Below, in pieces: positions 1 to 13,223 of a stretch of 64,000 bases of DNA. Made by a program: the position numbers and the translations under genes. The notes under the pieces are model-generated. The model ran no database searches and was not told where the DNA came from. It saw only the letters and a list, made by a program, of their open reading frames with translations. Each line of letters opens with the position of its first letter. Position 1 is the first letter of the stretch. Source of the DNA: Agaricus subrufescens (Eukaryota > Basidiomycota > Agaricomycetes > Agaricales > Agaricaceae); assembly GCA_029945375.1 (NCBI GenBank), contig CM057062.1, positions 930,001 to 994,000 of the forward strand. Reading direction: 5' to 3'.

Positions 1-841
1 GAGTTGGTGATGGCTGTGAAACGGATCAACGACAGACAAACAATGGCAAGCAAGTTATTTATGGATTCTGCACCTGCATCGACCATCATGCAGCCTCCCA
101 AGCATCGTTACTCCTGTACGTCAACGCCCTCAGGCTGCTCTACATCCAGTGTCCAAGGTATCATTCAATTGACCATATCTGAATCACTTTCGTCAGCTAA
201 CCTGAGCTTGTGATCTGCCCCTCTTTGCACTACCAAACCGGTCATCGACCAGACCGTTCATCCGCAGCGCCCTCTCCTACCTTATCTACCTTATCCTCTA
301 CTTCGTTTGAACACCCTGGCCTGAAATTTCTGTGTATCTGTTATAGTAAGTCCTGGTGACGACTTTTTTTTAGGATCAGAACAACCAGCCACGCTGACTT
401 CGCCATCGAGTCGAACAACATTAATGAGCATGTTCAATACATCACTCTCATATAGTGTTGTTATGGTTTCCTTGAACATGTACATACTACTCAATAGTTT
501 ATTCTTATACCGGGCTTTATAACTGTTATTCACGTGCTCATGTCTCTATATCACCAGGGATCGATTGACTTACCTGTCCAATAGCCGCTCAGGAGATATC
601 AGTATCTGTAGCAGGAAACTACGTGAATCAAATGTCATTTGTACACTGAACCAAAACTGGACTCATGGACAGAAACAAAAACAGTCTGATGGCGAAGTAT
701 AGTAGTGTCGTTAAACCAGCCTTTGAACACTCGACGTCAAAAAATGTACGAACATCATTAAAAACATCAATAAATTCGGAACCCAGAGAGACACTAATGC
801 CAGAATTTACAACGAGACCCACTCAATAGAATGACAATACA
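1..841. other. 3' flank of NLR copy 1, no gene supported
   Basis: I see no convincing gene here. The part next to the NLR stop codon (about 690-841) resembles the 3' flank of NLR copy 2 (about 5735-5862), including the phrase AAACCAGCCTTTGAAC, so the tandem duplication that made the two genes took in their 3' untranslated regions. The short open frames in the stretch have no coding features and no paralogue support. Confidence 0.6.
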
Positions 842-3797
842 CTATATAGTGCTCCCAAGCTTCTTACGCTCCTCCTCCTTAAACAAAAGCCAGAACCGAT
901 AAGTCCACTCAGATACACCATCCTCCGGATCAAGAATTCGAACTTCTACACAACTGCTGTGTGCTGAGGTGAACATGATCGAGACAGCATCATCCGGGTG
1001 ACGGCTAATCCAACTCTTTAATTGGCGTACAAGCCTTCGACCGCAGAAATCACAGGCTATTCTCAGAAGGGTTGTTGTCCAACTGTGCTCCTGTCCTTGA
1101 TCCCATTGACCCACCCGGTTATGCTGTAGACCACAAATTCAACGGATACACATAGACGCAAATATTTCACTCACCTTGCAAGATGAATTCCATGGGTCGG
1201 GCAGATTCGTTGTTGTCACGGGACGAGAGAACTGCAGCGTAAGTTCGTAATCATCATCGATTGCGTTGATGGAAATTGTTCTGGCAGGTATCTGCTTAAG
1301 TATACCGCAGCTCTTAAATTCATGACACCGAGATTTATCCTAATGAATAATTTTAGTCACACAAATTTGAAAGAAACAGAGTCTGTGGCACTCACAAACA
1401 CAAATCCAGACAACTGATAAGTTGGAGAAGGGCCCGGATAATAAGCGGCAAATTGAGTGATTAAGAGCTGAATGCAGAAGTTGGTCTGGAACACTGGATC
1501 TCCTCGGCACATACCGACTACAACCTCTCCCATAGCCAGCTTATACATAGCCAACCGTGTTTTATCATCATCCCAGTCATCTCCCACATTAACCCGCCAA
1601 GTAATCGCAATCTGGTCACCAGTACCACCAGTGCGAGCTAGCACGCCATAACGAATCACATACGCTCTATGACTAAAATCAACACCACCAGAAGCTTCGT
1701 TTAGTACCCTAAATGCACATTCGGTCTTGATTTCCTGCGCTTCAAGTTCCATGTCGGTGGAAAACCCGGACCGGAAGAGGTAGTCAATAAATGATTTATG
1801 GAATGGTCGGAGCGCTTTTTGATGAGCTTCATGGCGTTGGGGCAAATTCAAAATAGACCGGAGGCAATTGAGAGCAGCATACGCTTCATCGGCAGTCATG
1901 CCTAACCAATTGCACAGGACAACAAAGGTGAACTCATCGAAATAGAAGGCGGCATGATCCCAGTACGATGCTAGTAACAATAAGATTTTTCGAGCATTTA
2001 TCAATACTCTGGGAGGAATATTCGACAGAATTCGGGTATACAATGCATCAAGTAGAGCCATCGGATGCTGATCCTGCGGTACATCGTGTAGGGGAAGCTC
2101 ATCGATGACATTCAGGACGTCAGAGAGCTGTGTTACCGGGTCTCCGACATTTGGATCTCCGATATAGCTGATGGCAGTACGTGCATATGCGAATAGCCCG
2201 CCCGCAGCACGGGCCAATTTCCACAGATGACGCTCGTCAGGCCATTGTGGACTGAGACAGTCAGATGATTTCCTTATCTCCGTCAACTCGTCGCGAAGAT
2301 ACTGTTCAACGTCTGCCAGAGCCTGGTCAGAATATACGACGATTTCCTCCTTCTCATATGCTGGTGCTACCTCGGGTCTTGAAAAGAACGAAGTGATGTG
2401 CATTTCGGGGCGGCTGGCAATAAGCCATGCGATGGGCGAGGAAGGGTGCGATATGCAGAAAGTAGAGATAAGTCGGAGGAGCTCGACTTGGATGTGCGTG
2501 CCTTTGCACTCGTCGAGTCCATCAATGATGATCAATACACGCCCAGCAGTGTTCAGGTCGTGATTATGGATGAAGGGATCTACGATGAGTTTTTCAAATT
2601 GAACGGGCATTGACGCCTCCAGGAGGGATGGTTCACGCCTGATCTTGTCCTCAATAATCCGACAGTACACATCAGATTTAGCCGCAAGCTGATAGGAAAA
2701 TGTCATGACGGCCTTGGTTCCATCATCGCGTCTGTTGATAGAAAAGAAGACCGACGCGCTCGAGGCCACTTCAAGTTGAGGAGAGTCGACGACACTTTGC
2801 ATGATGGCAGACTTTCCAACACCCGCCGCACCGACTACCCAGCGCATCTTTTGCTTCTCACAGCATTGGACAATAAACCGGAGGCATCGTTCGAGGACGT
2901 CCAAACGGGTGCCGGGATGACATCGTGGTGGTGGATAACGATCGGAGGAATCAGATGCTGCTCCACGGATCGTCCTCTCCAGAAGTTTTTCCATGACTAT
3001 CAGACTGGCAATCAGCAGGGGCAAGGAAAGAGGCAGGCTACTTACAGTTCGTCGACATGTTGAAATTGTTCGTCAATGTGACTATTGAGGATAGCGTTCA
3101 ATTCCTGACACATATTGGTAGACTGTATATCTCTTACCATTCCCTGTCAGGTTGTCAATGAAGTATGCTCCCGGCATTGTAAAATCATGCGCGCCTCTGA
3201 AACTTTCTTGAGTCGGGTATTGCGGCAGTGGCGTGGCCCTTCCTGGATTTGTCTTTGAACACCTCAGCCTCCCAGATCACAGGTTAAATCAGAAACAACA
3301 CTCACAGGTTGGTGTTCCAAGCCAAAAGATTGATGCGACACCGCCATGCGCGAATACGATAGATGCATAGATTGAGTTGAGTCTAGGGAATAGTGAAGAT
3401 GTGGGAGATGAGCGGGCGAATGTGCGGTCGAGTCCTGGGGAGCAGGCTGGGGTGCAAATCCCGGCGCACTGATGTTTATTGGTATGATTGCCTGCGGGGG
3501 CGGGCCACCCGGGTTTCCTGTCGACCTGTCATCGCGACCGTTGCCTACGAAGATTGAATTAGTTAGGTTGTTCGGAGTTAATGGATGAGAGGTACCAGTG
3601 GCAGCGTACGCGGCCTGCTCCGGGCTATGGCATGTAGAGGGAGGACGAGAGGACAAAACAGGAAAAGGACTAGGATGCGGAGAACGGGACGAGGCTATGT
3701 CGTCACCAGGGACAGCTGGAGATGGATTCGGTGAACGAGTTTGCTGTGAGAGGAGAGAAGACAAGAACTGAGGGACATGCAAAGAGAAGGCGGGCAT
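842..3797 (-). CDS. NACHT-domain NLR-like receptor, copy 1
   Basis: A multi-exon NLR-type protein. The first exon starts MPAFSLHVPQ and is Ser/Pro-rich and probably disordered. A short motif (QESFRGAHDFTMPG, then FIDN, about 3139-3262) follows, then a 36-nt micro-exon (3046-3081). The main exon (about 1396-2996) holds the NACHT ATPase with Walker A GAAGVGKS and Walker B VLIIIDGLDEC. Exons at about 1175-1339 and 842-1123 encode the C-terminus, with DGVSEWTYRFW and a final LGSTI. Junctions fit GT-AG introns and match copy 2. No WD40, ANK or TPR repeats are evident, so the sensor part is a helical region with no family I recognise. NACHT proteins of this kind are thought to act in fungal non-self recognition; the ligand is unknown. 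An early 51-nt intron is a multiple of three and open, so retention would not shift the frame. No lesion was seen, so this copy may be functional. Confidence 0.85.
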
Positions 3798-5862
3798 GGA
3801 GGCAGTGGGGGGTGGCAGACAGCATTAGACGCGCATGCAACGTGCCTCCATCGAAGGACTAGTGCCTGCACCTTTCCCACACGTCCGGTGCCTAAGCCAA
3901 TCCTACCGGCACTCGTTCCTGCACACTTCAACACAGAATCCACGACCTCAGGCTCGCCAACGTCCCCATCCCATGACCCTGTAGCAAACTTGACATCACT
4001 AGCTCAACTGGTGTCTCCGACCTCCAAAATTCCTTACTCACGACCGTCCTCCGTTACACCAACACTTCTCCCCCTTCTCTAAATTCTTCTCTACGGCCAT
4101 TATCGTCTGTGCTTATCTTGGTCCTCAAAGCTGAATATGTAGAACCACGAATCTTCGATCCCTCTTGTATCATATCATAATTCTCGCAGGTCTTACGAGT
4201 TACAACCAAACACACCCCTGCAAACGTGTAAAGATATGAGGCATAACGCATCCACGCAAATACGGAATCATACAACACATTAGGGAAAGCGTCGTCTAGC
4301 TTCTCTGATTTGGTAATGACCAAGAGACAAATACAGGACATGATCCGGATGTTGGGGTCTGCATCCGACAGTACATCTGAGATCAGACACTAAGCTAGTA
4401 ACAAAAAGCAGATTGAATTTGTTTCTATCATTGCAGCAGTGAACGGAGTAGGAGATTGATAATGCATACAGTACGATTAGGGGCTCTTACGGCAAAGCGC
4501 TGCGTGGCCGGCAATTCCCAAACCCTAGCAGTTATCTAACATCCCTCTCCCACAATAGTCATTTAACACGTTCTTTCTAGGCAATCATGGGGAATTATTG
4601 TGACCCGAGTGTAGAGGCCGGCGGTTCTCTCACGACGAGCGGAGACTAAACAGTCGTATAAGATTGCGTGGTTTTGATGGAAGTGTATACTAAGCATATA
4701 ATGCAAATGGGATACAGTGTCTCACCGCTATCCATGCCCCAATTGCTGCACCAGATCTTGTCGACACTGGGCCTAGAGTTATGTTCATTAAACCTGGGAC
4801 TAGTCCTGTGGTAAATGATTGCCCGAACATTACAATCCACGTCACCACGACATTCTGGAATCAAACACTGTTGTAAACACGTCGCAAGTAAATCAAATAT
4901 ATGCTACGGTGCTGGATTTAATCTGCGCATAGAAAAGATACAAGTGTGCTCAGGTACGTGGGTTGAGCATCGGTGTAGAGGTGGAAGACAGAGAGCATAA
5001 TCTACGCTACATCTTTCTCCATCTCCTTTACTCATTTTCAGCTTACGGTCCATACCACAAAACAAGCTTCAAATGTTTTTGGCACGTCTTTGACATGCCA
5101 GCAGTCTGTCTCGGTAGTAAATGCTCACCTGAATTTGGTGGCAGCAACCGTTCACTGCTGAAACAGGAATCAACTAGAGAGGCCGACGTTTGGTTAGTTC
5201 AGGAACTGTTGTGAGCCAATGGCGAGTGGATCAGATGCACACTGCGGTATCAGGAACTACCAGCACTGTGTTGAATCAATAGAAAGAAAAGTCATGGGAG
5301 ACAATGTGCCGCTGAATGACGAAGGCCGAGCTTTCCTGCAAGGCTCGAATTGACCCTGACATGGTCAACCAATGATGGTTGGGAGGCGCAAGCAATGACC
5401 GTATCCTCTCAGTTGGGCACTCAAGGATGGTTAAAGCCCCTTCCACGTTTTTACAGAGTCATACATACCGGTAGCATTTGATGGCCCGCGTCATTCACGC
5501 GGAATTTAAAAGCAATGAAAGTATACTTCAAAGAACCAACCTCTGATAATCACAGCTATATGTAGACCCTAGAGCTTTATGTCGCTTGATCAACCCGCTG
5601 AAGAATCGCTTAGTAGATATCAGAGTATGTAGTAAAAAACTACGTCGAATACGTGCTACTTGTACAGGGAATCAAAACTCACCTAGGGGACGGAAACGAA
5701 ACCAATTTCAGAAAAGAAATGTATTGGTTTCATTAAACCAGCCTTTGAACGCATGACATCAAAATATGTACAGGCATCATGGAAAACCTTCCATAAGTTC
5801 GGAAATCAGAGATACCAATGCCAGAATTGGCAATGTGACCTACTCGATAGAAAAAGAATATA
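3798..5862. other. Intergenic region between tandem NLR copies 1 and 2
   Basis: The stretch just upstream of copy 1 (about 3835-3895) matches the equivalent upstream stretch of copy 2 (about 8868-8925), including GGACTAGTG and TCCGGTGCCT, so it is probably shared promoter. Around 4054-4341 a minus-strand open frame has a splice-like layout faintly like an NLR 5' end, but I cannot support it as a gene. From about 4350 to 5700 I see nothing coding. The part next to 5862 is the 3' flank of copy 2. Confidence 0.5.
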
Positions 5863-8809
5863 TTATATAGTACTTCCAAGTTTCTTACGCTCCTCCTCCT
5901 TAAACTCAAGCCAGAACAGATAAGTCCACTCTGATACACCATCCTCCGGATCAACAAATCGAACTTCTACGCAACTGCTCAGTGTTGAGGTGAACATGAT
6001 CGAGACAGCATCATCCGGATGACGACTAATCCAATTCTCTAATTGGCACTTAAGCCTTTCAAAACAGAAATTGCATTTGCCTTTCTCAAAGACCGTCGTC
6101 CAACAGTGCTCCTGTCCTTGGCCCCATTGGCCCACCCGTTCATGCTACAACATAAGTTCAATGGATATGCGTATATGCGGATATTTACTCACGTTGCAAG
6201 ACAAGTTCCATGGGTCAGGTAGAGTCGTTGTTGTCACGGGACGATAAAACTGCAGCTTAAGTTTGAAATCACTATTGATTGCGTGGACGGAAACTGTTTT
6301 GGCAGGTATTTGCTTGAGTATGCCGCACTTCTTAAATTCATGACACCGGGATTTATCCTAATGCATAATTTTAGTCACACAAATTTGAAAGAAACAGAGC
6401 CTGTGGCACTCACAAACACAAATTCGCACAATTCAAGATATGGAAAATCGAGCTTATCATAATCCTCAAATCGAGTGGTCAAGAGCGCAATGGAGGGCTC
6501 AGTTTGGAACATCGGATCTCCTCGTTTCATCCCGGCTGCGACCTCTCCCATAGCCAGCTTATACATAGCCAACCGTATTTCATCGTCATCCCGATCTACT
6601 CCCTCATTACAACACCAAGTAATCGAAATCTGGTCACCAGTACTAGTATTACAAGCCAGTGTGCCATAATGAAAGCGATAATACCTATCACCAAAATCAA
6701 CACCATCAGAAGCTTCCTTTAGTACCCTGAATGCACATTGGGTCTTTATTTCCTGCGCTTCAAGTTCAATGTCGGTAGAAAACGTGGACCGGGATAGGTA
6801 GTCGATGAGTGATTTATGGAATGGTTCGAGCCGTTTCTTATGTGCTTGATGGCGTTGGGGCACATTCAAAACAGACCGGAGGCGATTGAGAGCAGCATAT
6901 GCTTCGTCGGCAGTCATACCTAACCAATTGCACAAGACAATGAAGTACTCGTCGAGGACAGACGTGCAGGCAAGATTCCAATCTGCCGATGCTAGTAGCA
7001 ATAAGAATTTTCGAGCATTTATCAACACTTTGGGGGGAATATTCGACAGAATTCGGGTATACAACGCATCAAGTAGAGCCATCGGATGCTGATCCTGTGG
7101 TACACCGTGTAGAGGAACTTCATCAATGACATTCAGGACGTCAGAAAGCTGTGTTACCGGGTCTCCGACGTTTGGATCTCCGATGTATCTGATGACAGTT
7201 TGCGCATATGCGAATAGCCCACCCGCAGCACTGGCCAATTTCCAGAAATGCTGTTCATCAGGCCATTGTGGACTGAGAAAATCCGACGCGTTCCTTATCT
7301 CCGTCAACTCGTAACGAAGATATGTCTCAACATCTGCCCGAGCTTGATCAGAATCCACGGGAATTTCCTCCTTCGCATATGCTGGTACTATCTCTGGCCT
7401 AGAGAAGAAAGAAGTGATGTGGGGTTCGGGGCGGCTAGCGATGAGCCACGCAATAGGCGAGGACGGATAGGAGATGCAGAAAGTAGAGATAAGCCGGAGG
7501 AGCTCGACCTGGATGTGGGTGTGTTTGCACTCATCAAGTCCATCGATGATGATCAACACACGCCCAGCTGTGTTCAGGTTGTGATCATGGATGAAGGGGT
7601 CAACAATGAATTTTTCGAATTGCACAGGCATCGATGACTCCAGGAGAGATGGTTCACGCCTGATCTTGTCCTCAATGATCCGACAGTACACTTCAGATTT
7701 GGCCGCAAGCTGATAGGAAAATGTCATGATAGCCTTGGTCCCATCATCACGTCCATTGATAGAAAAGAAGACCGATGCTTTCGAGGTGACTTCAAGTTGG
7801 GGAGAGTCGGCGACACTTTGCATGATGGCAGACTTTCCAACGCCCGCCGCACCGACTACCCAGCGCATCTTTTGGCTCTCACAGCATTGGACAATAAACC
7901 GGAGGCATCGTTCGAGGACGTCCAAACGTGTGCCGGGATGACACCGTGGTGGTGGATAACGATCGGAGGAATCAGATGCTGCTCCACGGATCGTCCTCTC
8001 CAGAAGTTTTTCCATGACTGTCAGACTGGTAATCAGCAGGGGTAAGGGAAGGGGTAGGCTACTTACAGTTTATCGACATGTTGATGTTTGTCAGTGTGAC
8101 TAGCAAGGATACCGTTCAACTGCTGACAGATGGTGGCAAACTGTATGTCTCTTACCATTGCCTTGCTTGTTCTCGATGAAGGTCGGTCCCAACATCGTAA
8201 AATCATGAGCATCCCTGAAAATTTCTTGGGTGGTGTACTGCAGCAGCGGCGCGCGCCTTCCTGGGTTTGTCTTTGGACGGTTCAGCATCCCAGATCGCAG
8301 GTGAAACCACAAACAAAACTCACGCTCTGGTGTTCCGAGCCAAAAGATTGTTGCGACACTGCCACGAGCGAAGACGACGGATGCATGAATCGGATTGACT
8401 CTGGGGAAATGGGCAGATGAACAGGCGGATGCGTCATTAAGTCCTGGTGAGGCGCAGGCTCCGGCTCAATAACATTGGTTGGCATGAGTTCCAGTAGAAC
8501 CTGCGAGGGTGGGCCACCGGGATTTTCTGTCGACCTGATATTGCGACTGTGGCCTGCAAAAATCGGAAGGCTTGTTAGGTTGCTCGGAGTTAGTAGATGA
8601 GAGATGCCGGTGACGGCATGCGCGGTCTGCTCCAGGGTACCGCGTGTAGAGGGAGGACGAGAGGACAGAGCAGGAGAAGGGCTGGGATGTGGAGAACGGG
8701 ATGAGACTTCGTTATCACCAGGGTCACCTGGAGACGGATTTGGTGACCGAGAGCGCTGCGAGCGGCGAAAAGGAGAGAGTTGAGGGAGGGGGAAACAAAA
8801 GGCAGGCAT
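5863..8809 (-). CDS. NACHT-domain NLR-like receptor, copy 2
   Basis: Tandem paralogue of copy 1, about 5.0 kb away (starts 5012 bp apart, stops 5021 bp apart) and similar throughout. Exon order: MPAFCFPLPQ first exon with Ser/Pro-rich stretch (about 8324-8809); motif exon with QEIFRDAHDFTMLG (about 8156-8270); 33-nt micro-exon (8067-8099); NACHT exon (about 6414-8017) with Walker A GAAGVGKS and Walker B VLIIIDGLDEC; exons at about 6193-6357 and 5863-6144 ending DGVSEWTYLFW and LGSTI. One early intron has a GC donor (GCATCT, near 8607) where copy 1 has GTACCT; because the stretch is open in frame, retention would not destroy the protein. No other lesion seen. Likely role: NLR signalling ATPase in non-self recognition, inferred from family only. 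Confidence 0.85.
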
Positions 8810-8925
8810 GGAGACTATGGGTGGCTAGCAAGGAGCATCCGCTCGATGCATATTCACGCAATTGCAACGTGCCTCCGTCAAAGGACTAGTGACCGAATCT
8901 TTCCCACACATCCGGTGCCTCAATC

Positions 8926-9759
8926 AGGCACGCCAATCCTCTTTCCAACTCCATCCACGCCAACTATCCAGCGCATTCTTGCACTGGAACCGCCACACCG
9001 CGAAACAAACTCAATGCATCGTCTCAACACGGCCAAGCGTGTTCCGGGCTGACATCGTGGAGGGGAGTCGAGCTGGAGAGTCGAATGCTGCTCCAGGTAT
9101 TGTCCTCTTTGCCAATTCACGCATGACTAATAGAGATGACAATTAGCACAGGAAATGAAACGGGGACAGAACTTACATTGGTTTGGGTAGAGAGTGATGT
9201 ACATGACTAGTGGAATGATGTAGTTAGCATAAGCGAATAGTACGCGAAGAGCACATTCCTCACCGCTAGCCACATTCACATCGAGGAAGTTTCTATCAAC
9301 CGAAAAACTATGGAATACGTCTTGATTCTTGTGCTCCTGCGGTGGTAGACACTCATCAGAACATCGAAATCACTGTTAAAAATAAATTAAGCGAGAGAGG
9401 TTCACACTCTGTGATCCGATAATAGGTGATTGTTTTGGAGGTACTGTGCGAGTGGGGCTAGTGGAGCCCATGGAACGAGAAAGACACAGAGGGTAAGGAG
9501 GCTGCGGAGTAACTACATCTTGGGACTTGAGTACTGATAGAGTGATTGAAGGCGGGAGAGAAGTGCCTCCAAACTCGTCCTTATCATGACTAGTATAGCC
9601 AGAGAACTGACGAGAAGGGTCCAGGTATGAGGAGTGAGCGACATCCATATCATTTCGAGAGTCTGCAAGAGTCGATTTCAGCAAACGTGAAAGTAGAGGA
9701 TGGACATGTGTAGAAGTCGATGATGGTGGAATGAAGAGCCAGGCATTAAGGAGTACCAT
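8926..9759 (-). pseudogene. Truncated NACHT NLR relic
   Basis: A 5' fragment of an NLR gene in the same orientation as copies 1 and 2. It keeps a Ser/Pro-rich N-terminal part (about 9412-9759), the motif exon with QDVFHSFSVDRNF (about 9290-9375), a micro-exon and the start of the NACHT exon. The reading frame slips by one base near 9072, between the PGAAFDSPAR part and the PRCQPGTRL part. The Walker A is GVDGVGKR, with arginine where Ser/Thr is needed, and coding similarity stops there. Sequence to its left is the promoter side of copy 2, so a deletion probably joined the two. No functional product is expected. Confidence 0.7.
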
Positions 9760-10238
9760 GAGATGAGAGAGCTAAGGACGAACCGTGGCTATGACGTGCT
9801 CACGGTCAGACGCTGGGGGAACAGCCTTTGAAAGGTACTTATAGATATGGGGCCTTCGTCCTCACGCACGTGGCATCTGCATCTGTGGCGGCAGGTTGAA
9901 ATTAACAGCCTCAGTCTTTGTGCTGTGACGGCAGTCCACCCCTATCTACCATTCCCAGAATCATTTGGGCATGAACTTTATATTCGACGTATCAAACCAG
10001 ACCCGATGCTTGAGGACGACAGTTTTCTTCCTAGTACTCTACACTTCCATTCACACATCATCGGACACTCCCGTTTCTTATCAAGCACGTATCATGCTTT
10101 TGCGGTATCGAGTACGTCAATGTTCCTACAATGCACGACATTCACGCCTTGCGATTTGGAAGAGCACCAGTTGAGACTGGATTAAGTATCGGGATCTGAG
10201 CGGAAGCGTGGGCAAAGTAGAGACACTAGTGCGTATGC
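9760..10238. other. Upstream region of NLR copy 3, no gene supported
   Basis: No gene supported. The open frames here have no paralogue or splice support. The last 60 bases before the TATA box closely match bases 13640-13698, the displaced promoter of NLR copy 4, so this is most likely 5' regulatory DNA of copy 3. Confidence 0.5.
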
Positions 10239-10246
10239 TATAAATA
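10239..10246 (+). promoter_or_regulatory. TATA box of NLR copy 3
   Basis: TATAAATA lies 67 bp before the MPDF start codon at 10313. The surrounding block (GTGCGTATGCTATAAATAAG) is repeated at 13691, which supports a shared core promoter. Confidence 0.6.
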
Positions 10247-10312
10247 AGTGGCATCTGCACAGTCGTATGATAGCTGAAATGAACTTTGCTCTTGCCTGCG
10301 ACCTGCCCGAGT

Positions 10313-13223
10313 ATGCCTGACTTCAGCTTCCGCCTTTCTCGCCTCCTACGTCCTCACCGCTCATCACGCTCGGATTCATCCTCAGCAAAAGCTAGCAATG
10401 AACCCCATTGCCCCCTTCCTACTCTGTCTTCCCGTCCTTCCTCTAGACAAGGTGCTCTGGAGCAGGACGTACATATCGAGACAGGTACGTCTTTTTCCTT
10501 TGATCCTTGTGGCCCAGCATGTCTCAATGACTCATCAGACCATCTTGATGTGGGCACAACATGGAGCGATTTCACTCGTCAACCGTCACCAGCATCGCCT
10601 CCAATAACATCAATCGTGACGGCCAAATCTATCTCCCCAGATCCCGCTGGTCGTACTGCTGTTGAAGTCTCACCTGGTATGACGGAGTCAGCACAAGCCC
10701 TGCATCCATCGAATTCATGTGCGACGTCTTTGCACCAAACTTTGCTGATGGAACGGCAATGCGTGAGTCGCTTTTAAATTTTCACTCGGAAGCAACAATC
10801 CTGAAACATCCGAAGCCACCGTCATCCAAGAACCTTACACCACGAGTATCGCAGCATCAGGGCCAAGAAGTATTCAGAAACGCACGAGATTTCTCTGTTG
10901 TAGGGTCTAAATTCATTGACAACACCAATGCCAGCAGTAAGCGTGTGGACTTCGCTGGGGTGGTTTCCCGATATGAACTTACGACTTTGTTATAGTAGTC
11001 ACAACCAACATCAACGTCTCGAACCAATGTAAGCAACATACCTAGTTTGTAACTACTGTTGATCGCTACTCTGCTAGTCATGAAAGACCTCCTCAACAAT
11101 TCCTGGCGCGGCGGCTGATTCCTCGGCTCGCGATCCACCCCCGAGATGTCATCCGGGGACTCGTTTGGAAATTCTGGAACGATGCTTGTATTTCACTGCC
11201 CACTGCGAGGGAAGCAAAAAGACGCGCTGGGTCGTCGGGGCCGCAGGAGTGGGAAAGTCTGCCATCATGCAGAGCATCACCGAGTCTCCCAAGCTTTCAG
11301 TAGATCATCGCGCGTCGGTCTTCCTTTCTATCAATGGGCGCGACGACGGAACAAAGACCATCATTACACTTTCTTATCAGTTTGCCGCCAAATCGCAGTC
11401 ATATCGTCGGGTCATTGAGAATGAGGTCAACTGTGACCCATCCCTCCTTCAATCATCGATGGCTGTCCAGTTCGAGAGATTCATTGTTCAACTATTCATA
11501 TACAACCCTGATATGAGCTCAACTGGTCGCGTGCTGATCATTGTTGACGGCCTTGACGAGTGCAAGGACATACGTACCCAGATCGAGCTCCTTCGCCTTG
11601 TCTCTACTTTCTGCATCTCATATCCATCATCACCTATCGTATGGCTCATTGCCAGCCGGCCTGAGCCACACATCGTTTCTTTCTTCGCTGAACCCGACGT
11701 TGCACCAGCATATGAGAAGGAGGAGATTGCAGTAGATTCTAATGAGGCTCGAGCAGATGTTGAACGATGCCTTCGCCACGAGCTGACTAAGATTGGAAGG
11801 GCGTCTTCACTTGATGCACACTGGCCCGATGAACAGCATTTGTGGAAGTTGGCGAATGCTGCAGGCGGGCTATTTGCTTATGCGCAGACTGTCATCAGAT
11901 ACATTGGCGACTTGAATGTGTGCGACCCGGCCTCACAGCTCATTGACGTCTTGAATGTCATTGATGAGCTTCCATTGTCCGGGCTGTCTAAAGAAGAGCA
12001 TCCGATGGCTCTACTCGATGCACTATATGCGCGGATCTTATCCAATGTTCCACCGAAAATCATGGTCAATGCTCGAAAACTCTTATTGGCGGTAGCATCG
12101 GGTTGGGATTTGGCGGCGGGAAATGGGAGGAATCTTATCGTTCTATGCAATTGGTTAGGGATGACGGCGAATGAAGCTTATACTGCTCTTAATCGTCTCC
12201 GTGCTGTTTTGGATTTCCCTGAGCGTCATGAGGCCCATAACAGAGCACCCAAACCTTTCCACAAATCTTTCTTCGACTACTTATTGAGGTCCGGATTTTC
12301 CAACGATCTCAAGCTTGAAACTCGCCAGATCATGATTCAATGTGCATCGAGAGTATTAAAGGAAGCTCCCGATGGCTATGACTATGGTACATACCATCCG
12401 CCTTTTCATTACTAATGGCGTGCTCGCTCGCTGTAGTGGGGCCAGGGATAAGATTTCGTGTTCATGGCCGGCTCAGGATGTGATTCACTGGAACGACCCA
12501 CCAACACGATGGTTTGTGTATCAGCTAGCGATTGGACAAGTTGTGCAAGGCATAGAACACAGGGATCCAGTGTTCTGGCAGACTAAACCCCACATCGAGC
12601 TCTTGACTACTCGGTTTAAACATCATAATTCACGCTTTCCCTTCAATAAATTGTGCGATGTGGTGTTTGTGAGTGTCGCATGATATTTTTACTCCATACT
12701 TGTCACTGAAATTATACATCAGGATATATCTCGACGCGATGAATTCTTGCAGCACGGCATACTGAAGCAATTACCCGCTAATAAAATCCCCATTTCCAAC
12801 ATTTATAGATCATTCTCTAGTAAGATGCGCTTCCACCGTCCCGTTACAGCAACAATTCTACCTGATGTATGGGAATCATCTTGTAGCGTGAGTGAAATGT
12901 TAGCATTTTCAAACACCCATTGAATTTGTACTATACAGCACAAACGGGACGGTCAGTACAAACAAGGAAAGGAGCAGAATTGGACAACTACCTTTATATG
13001 GGGGCTTGCCTGCACTTTCTGCCCTAATAGGCTTAGACACCAACTGGAAAGTTTGACTGCCCATTCTCCGGATTACGCTGTTCCAATTATGTTTACATCG
13101 TCGGATGTCTGTTGGATCGAAGTTGGATTTATCGATCCGGGGGACGGTGTGTCAGAGTGGACATATCGGTTGCCGCTTTTACTCGACAGGCACACACGCC
13201 AGGAGCTTGGAAGTACGATATAA
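10313..13223 (+). pseudogene. NACHT NLR copy 3, frameshifted
   Basis: Plus-strand NLR with the cluster's architecture: MPDFSFRLSRLLRPHRSSRS, Ser/Pro-rich stretch, intron (GTACGT...CATCAG), motif exon (QEVFRNARDFSVVG, about 10800-10935), micro-exon, then the NACHT exon from about 11082 with Walker A GAAGVGKS and Walker B VLIIVDGLDEC. Two lesions are visible against copy 4. The start of the NACHT exon is 5 nt shorter, which moves the frame and gives TGA unless another acceptor is used. An extra A near 12412 (TACTAATGGC against TACTATGGC) ends the frame at 12415; the continuation to SVA at 12683 is in another frame. The C-terminal exons (about 12723-12891 and 12940-13223) are recognisable, ending DGVSEWTYRL and LGSTI. 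Probably a recent pseudogene; sequencing error cannot be excluded. Confidence 0.8.

Noticed and set aside
9847..10185. Open frame of 112 codons upstream of NLR copy 3
   Set aside because: No paralogue, overlapping frames in other phases, and position in the promoter region.
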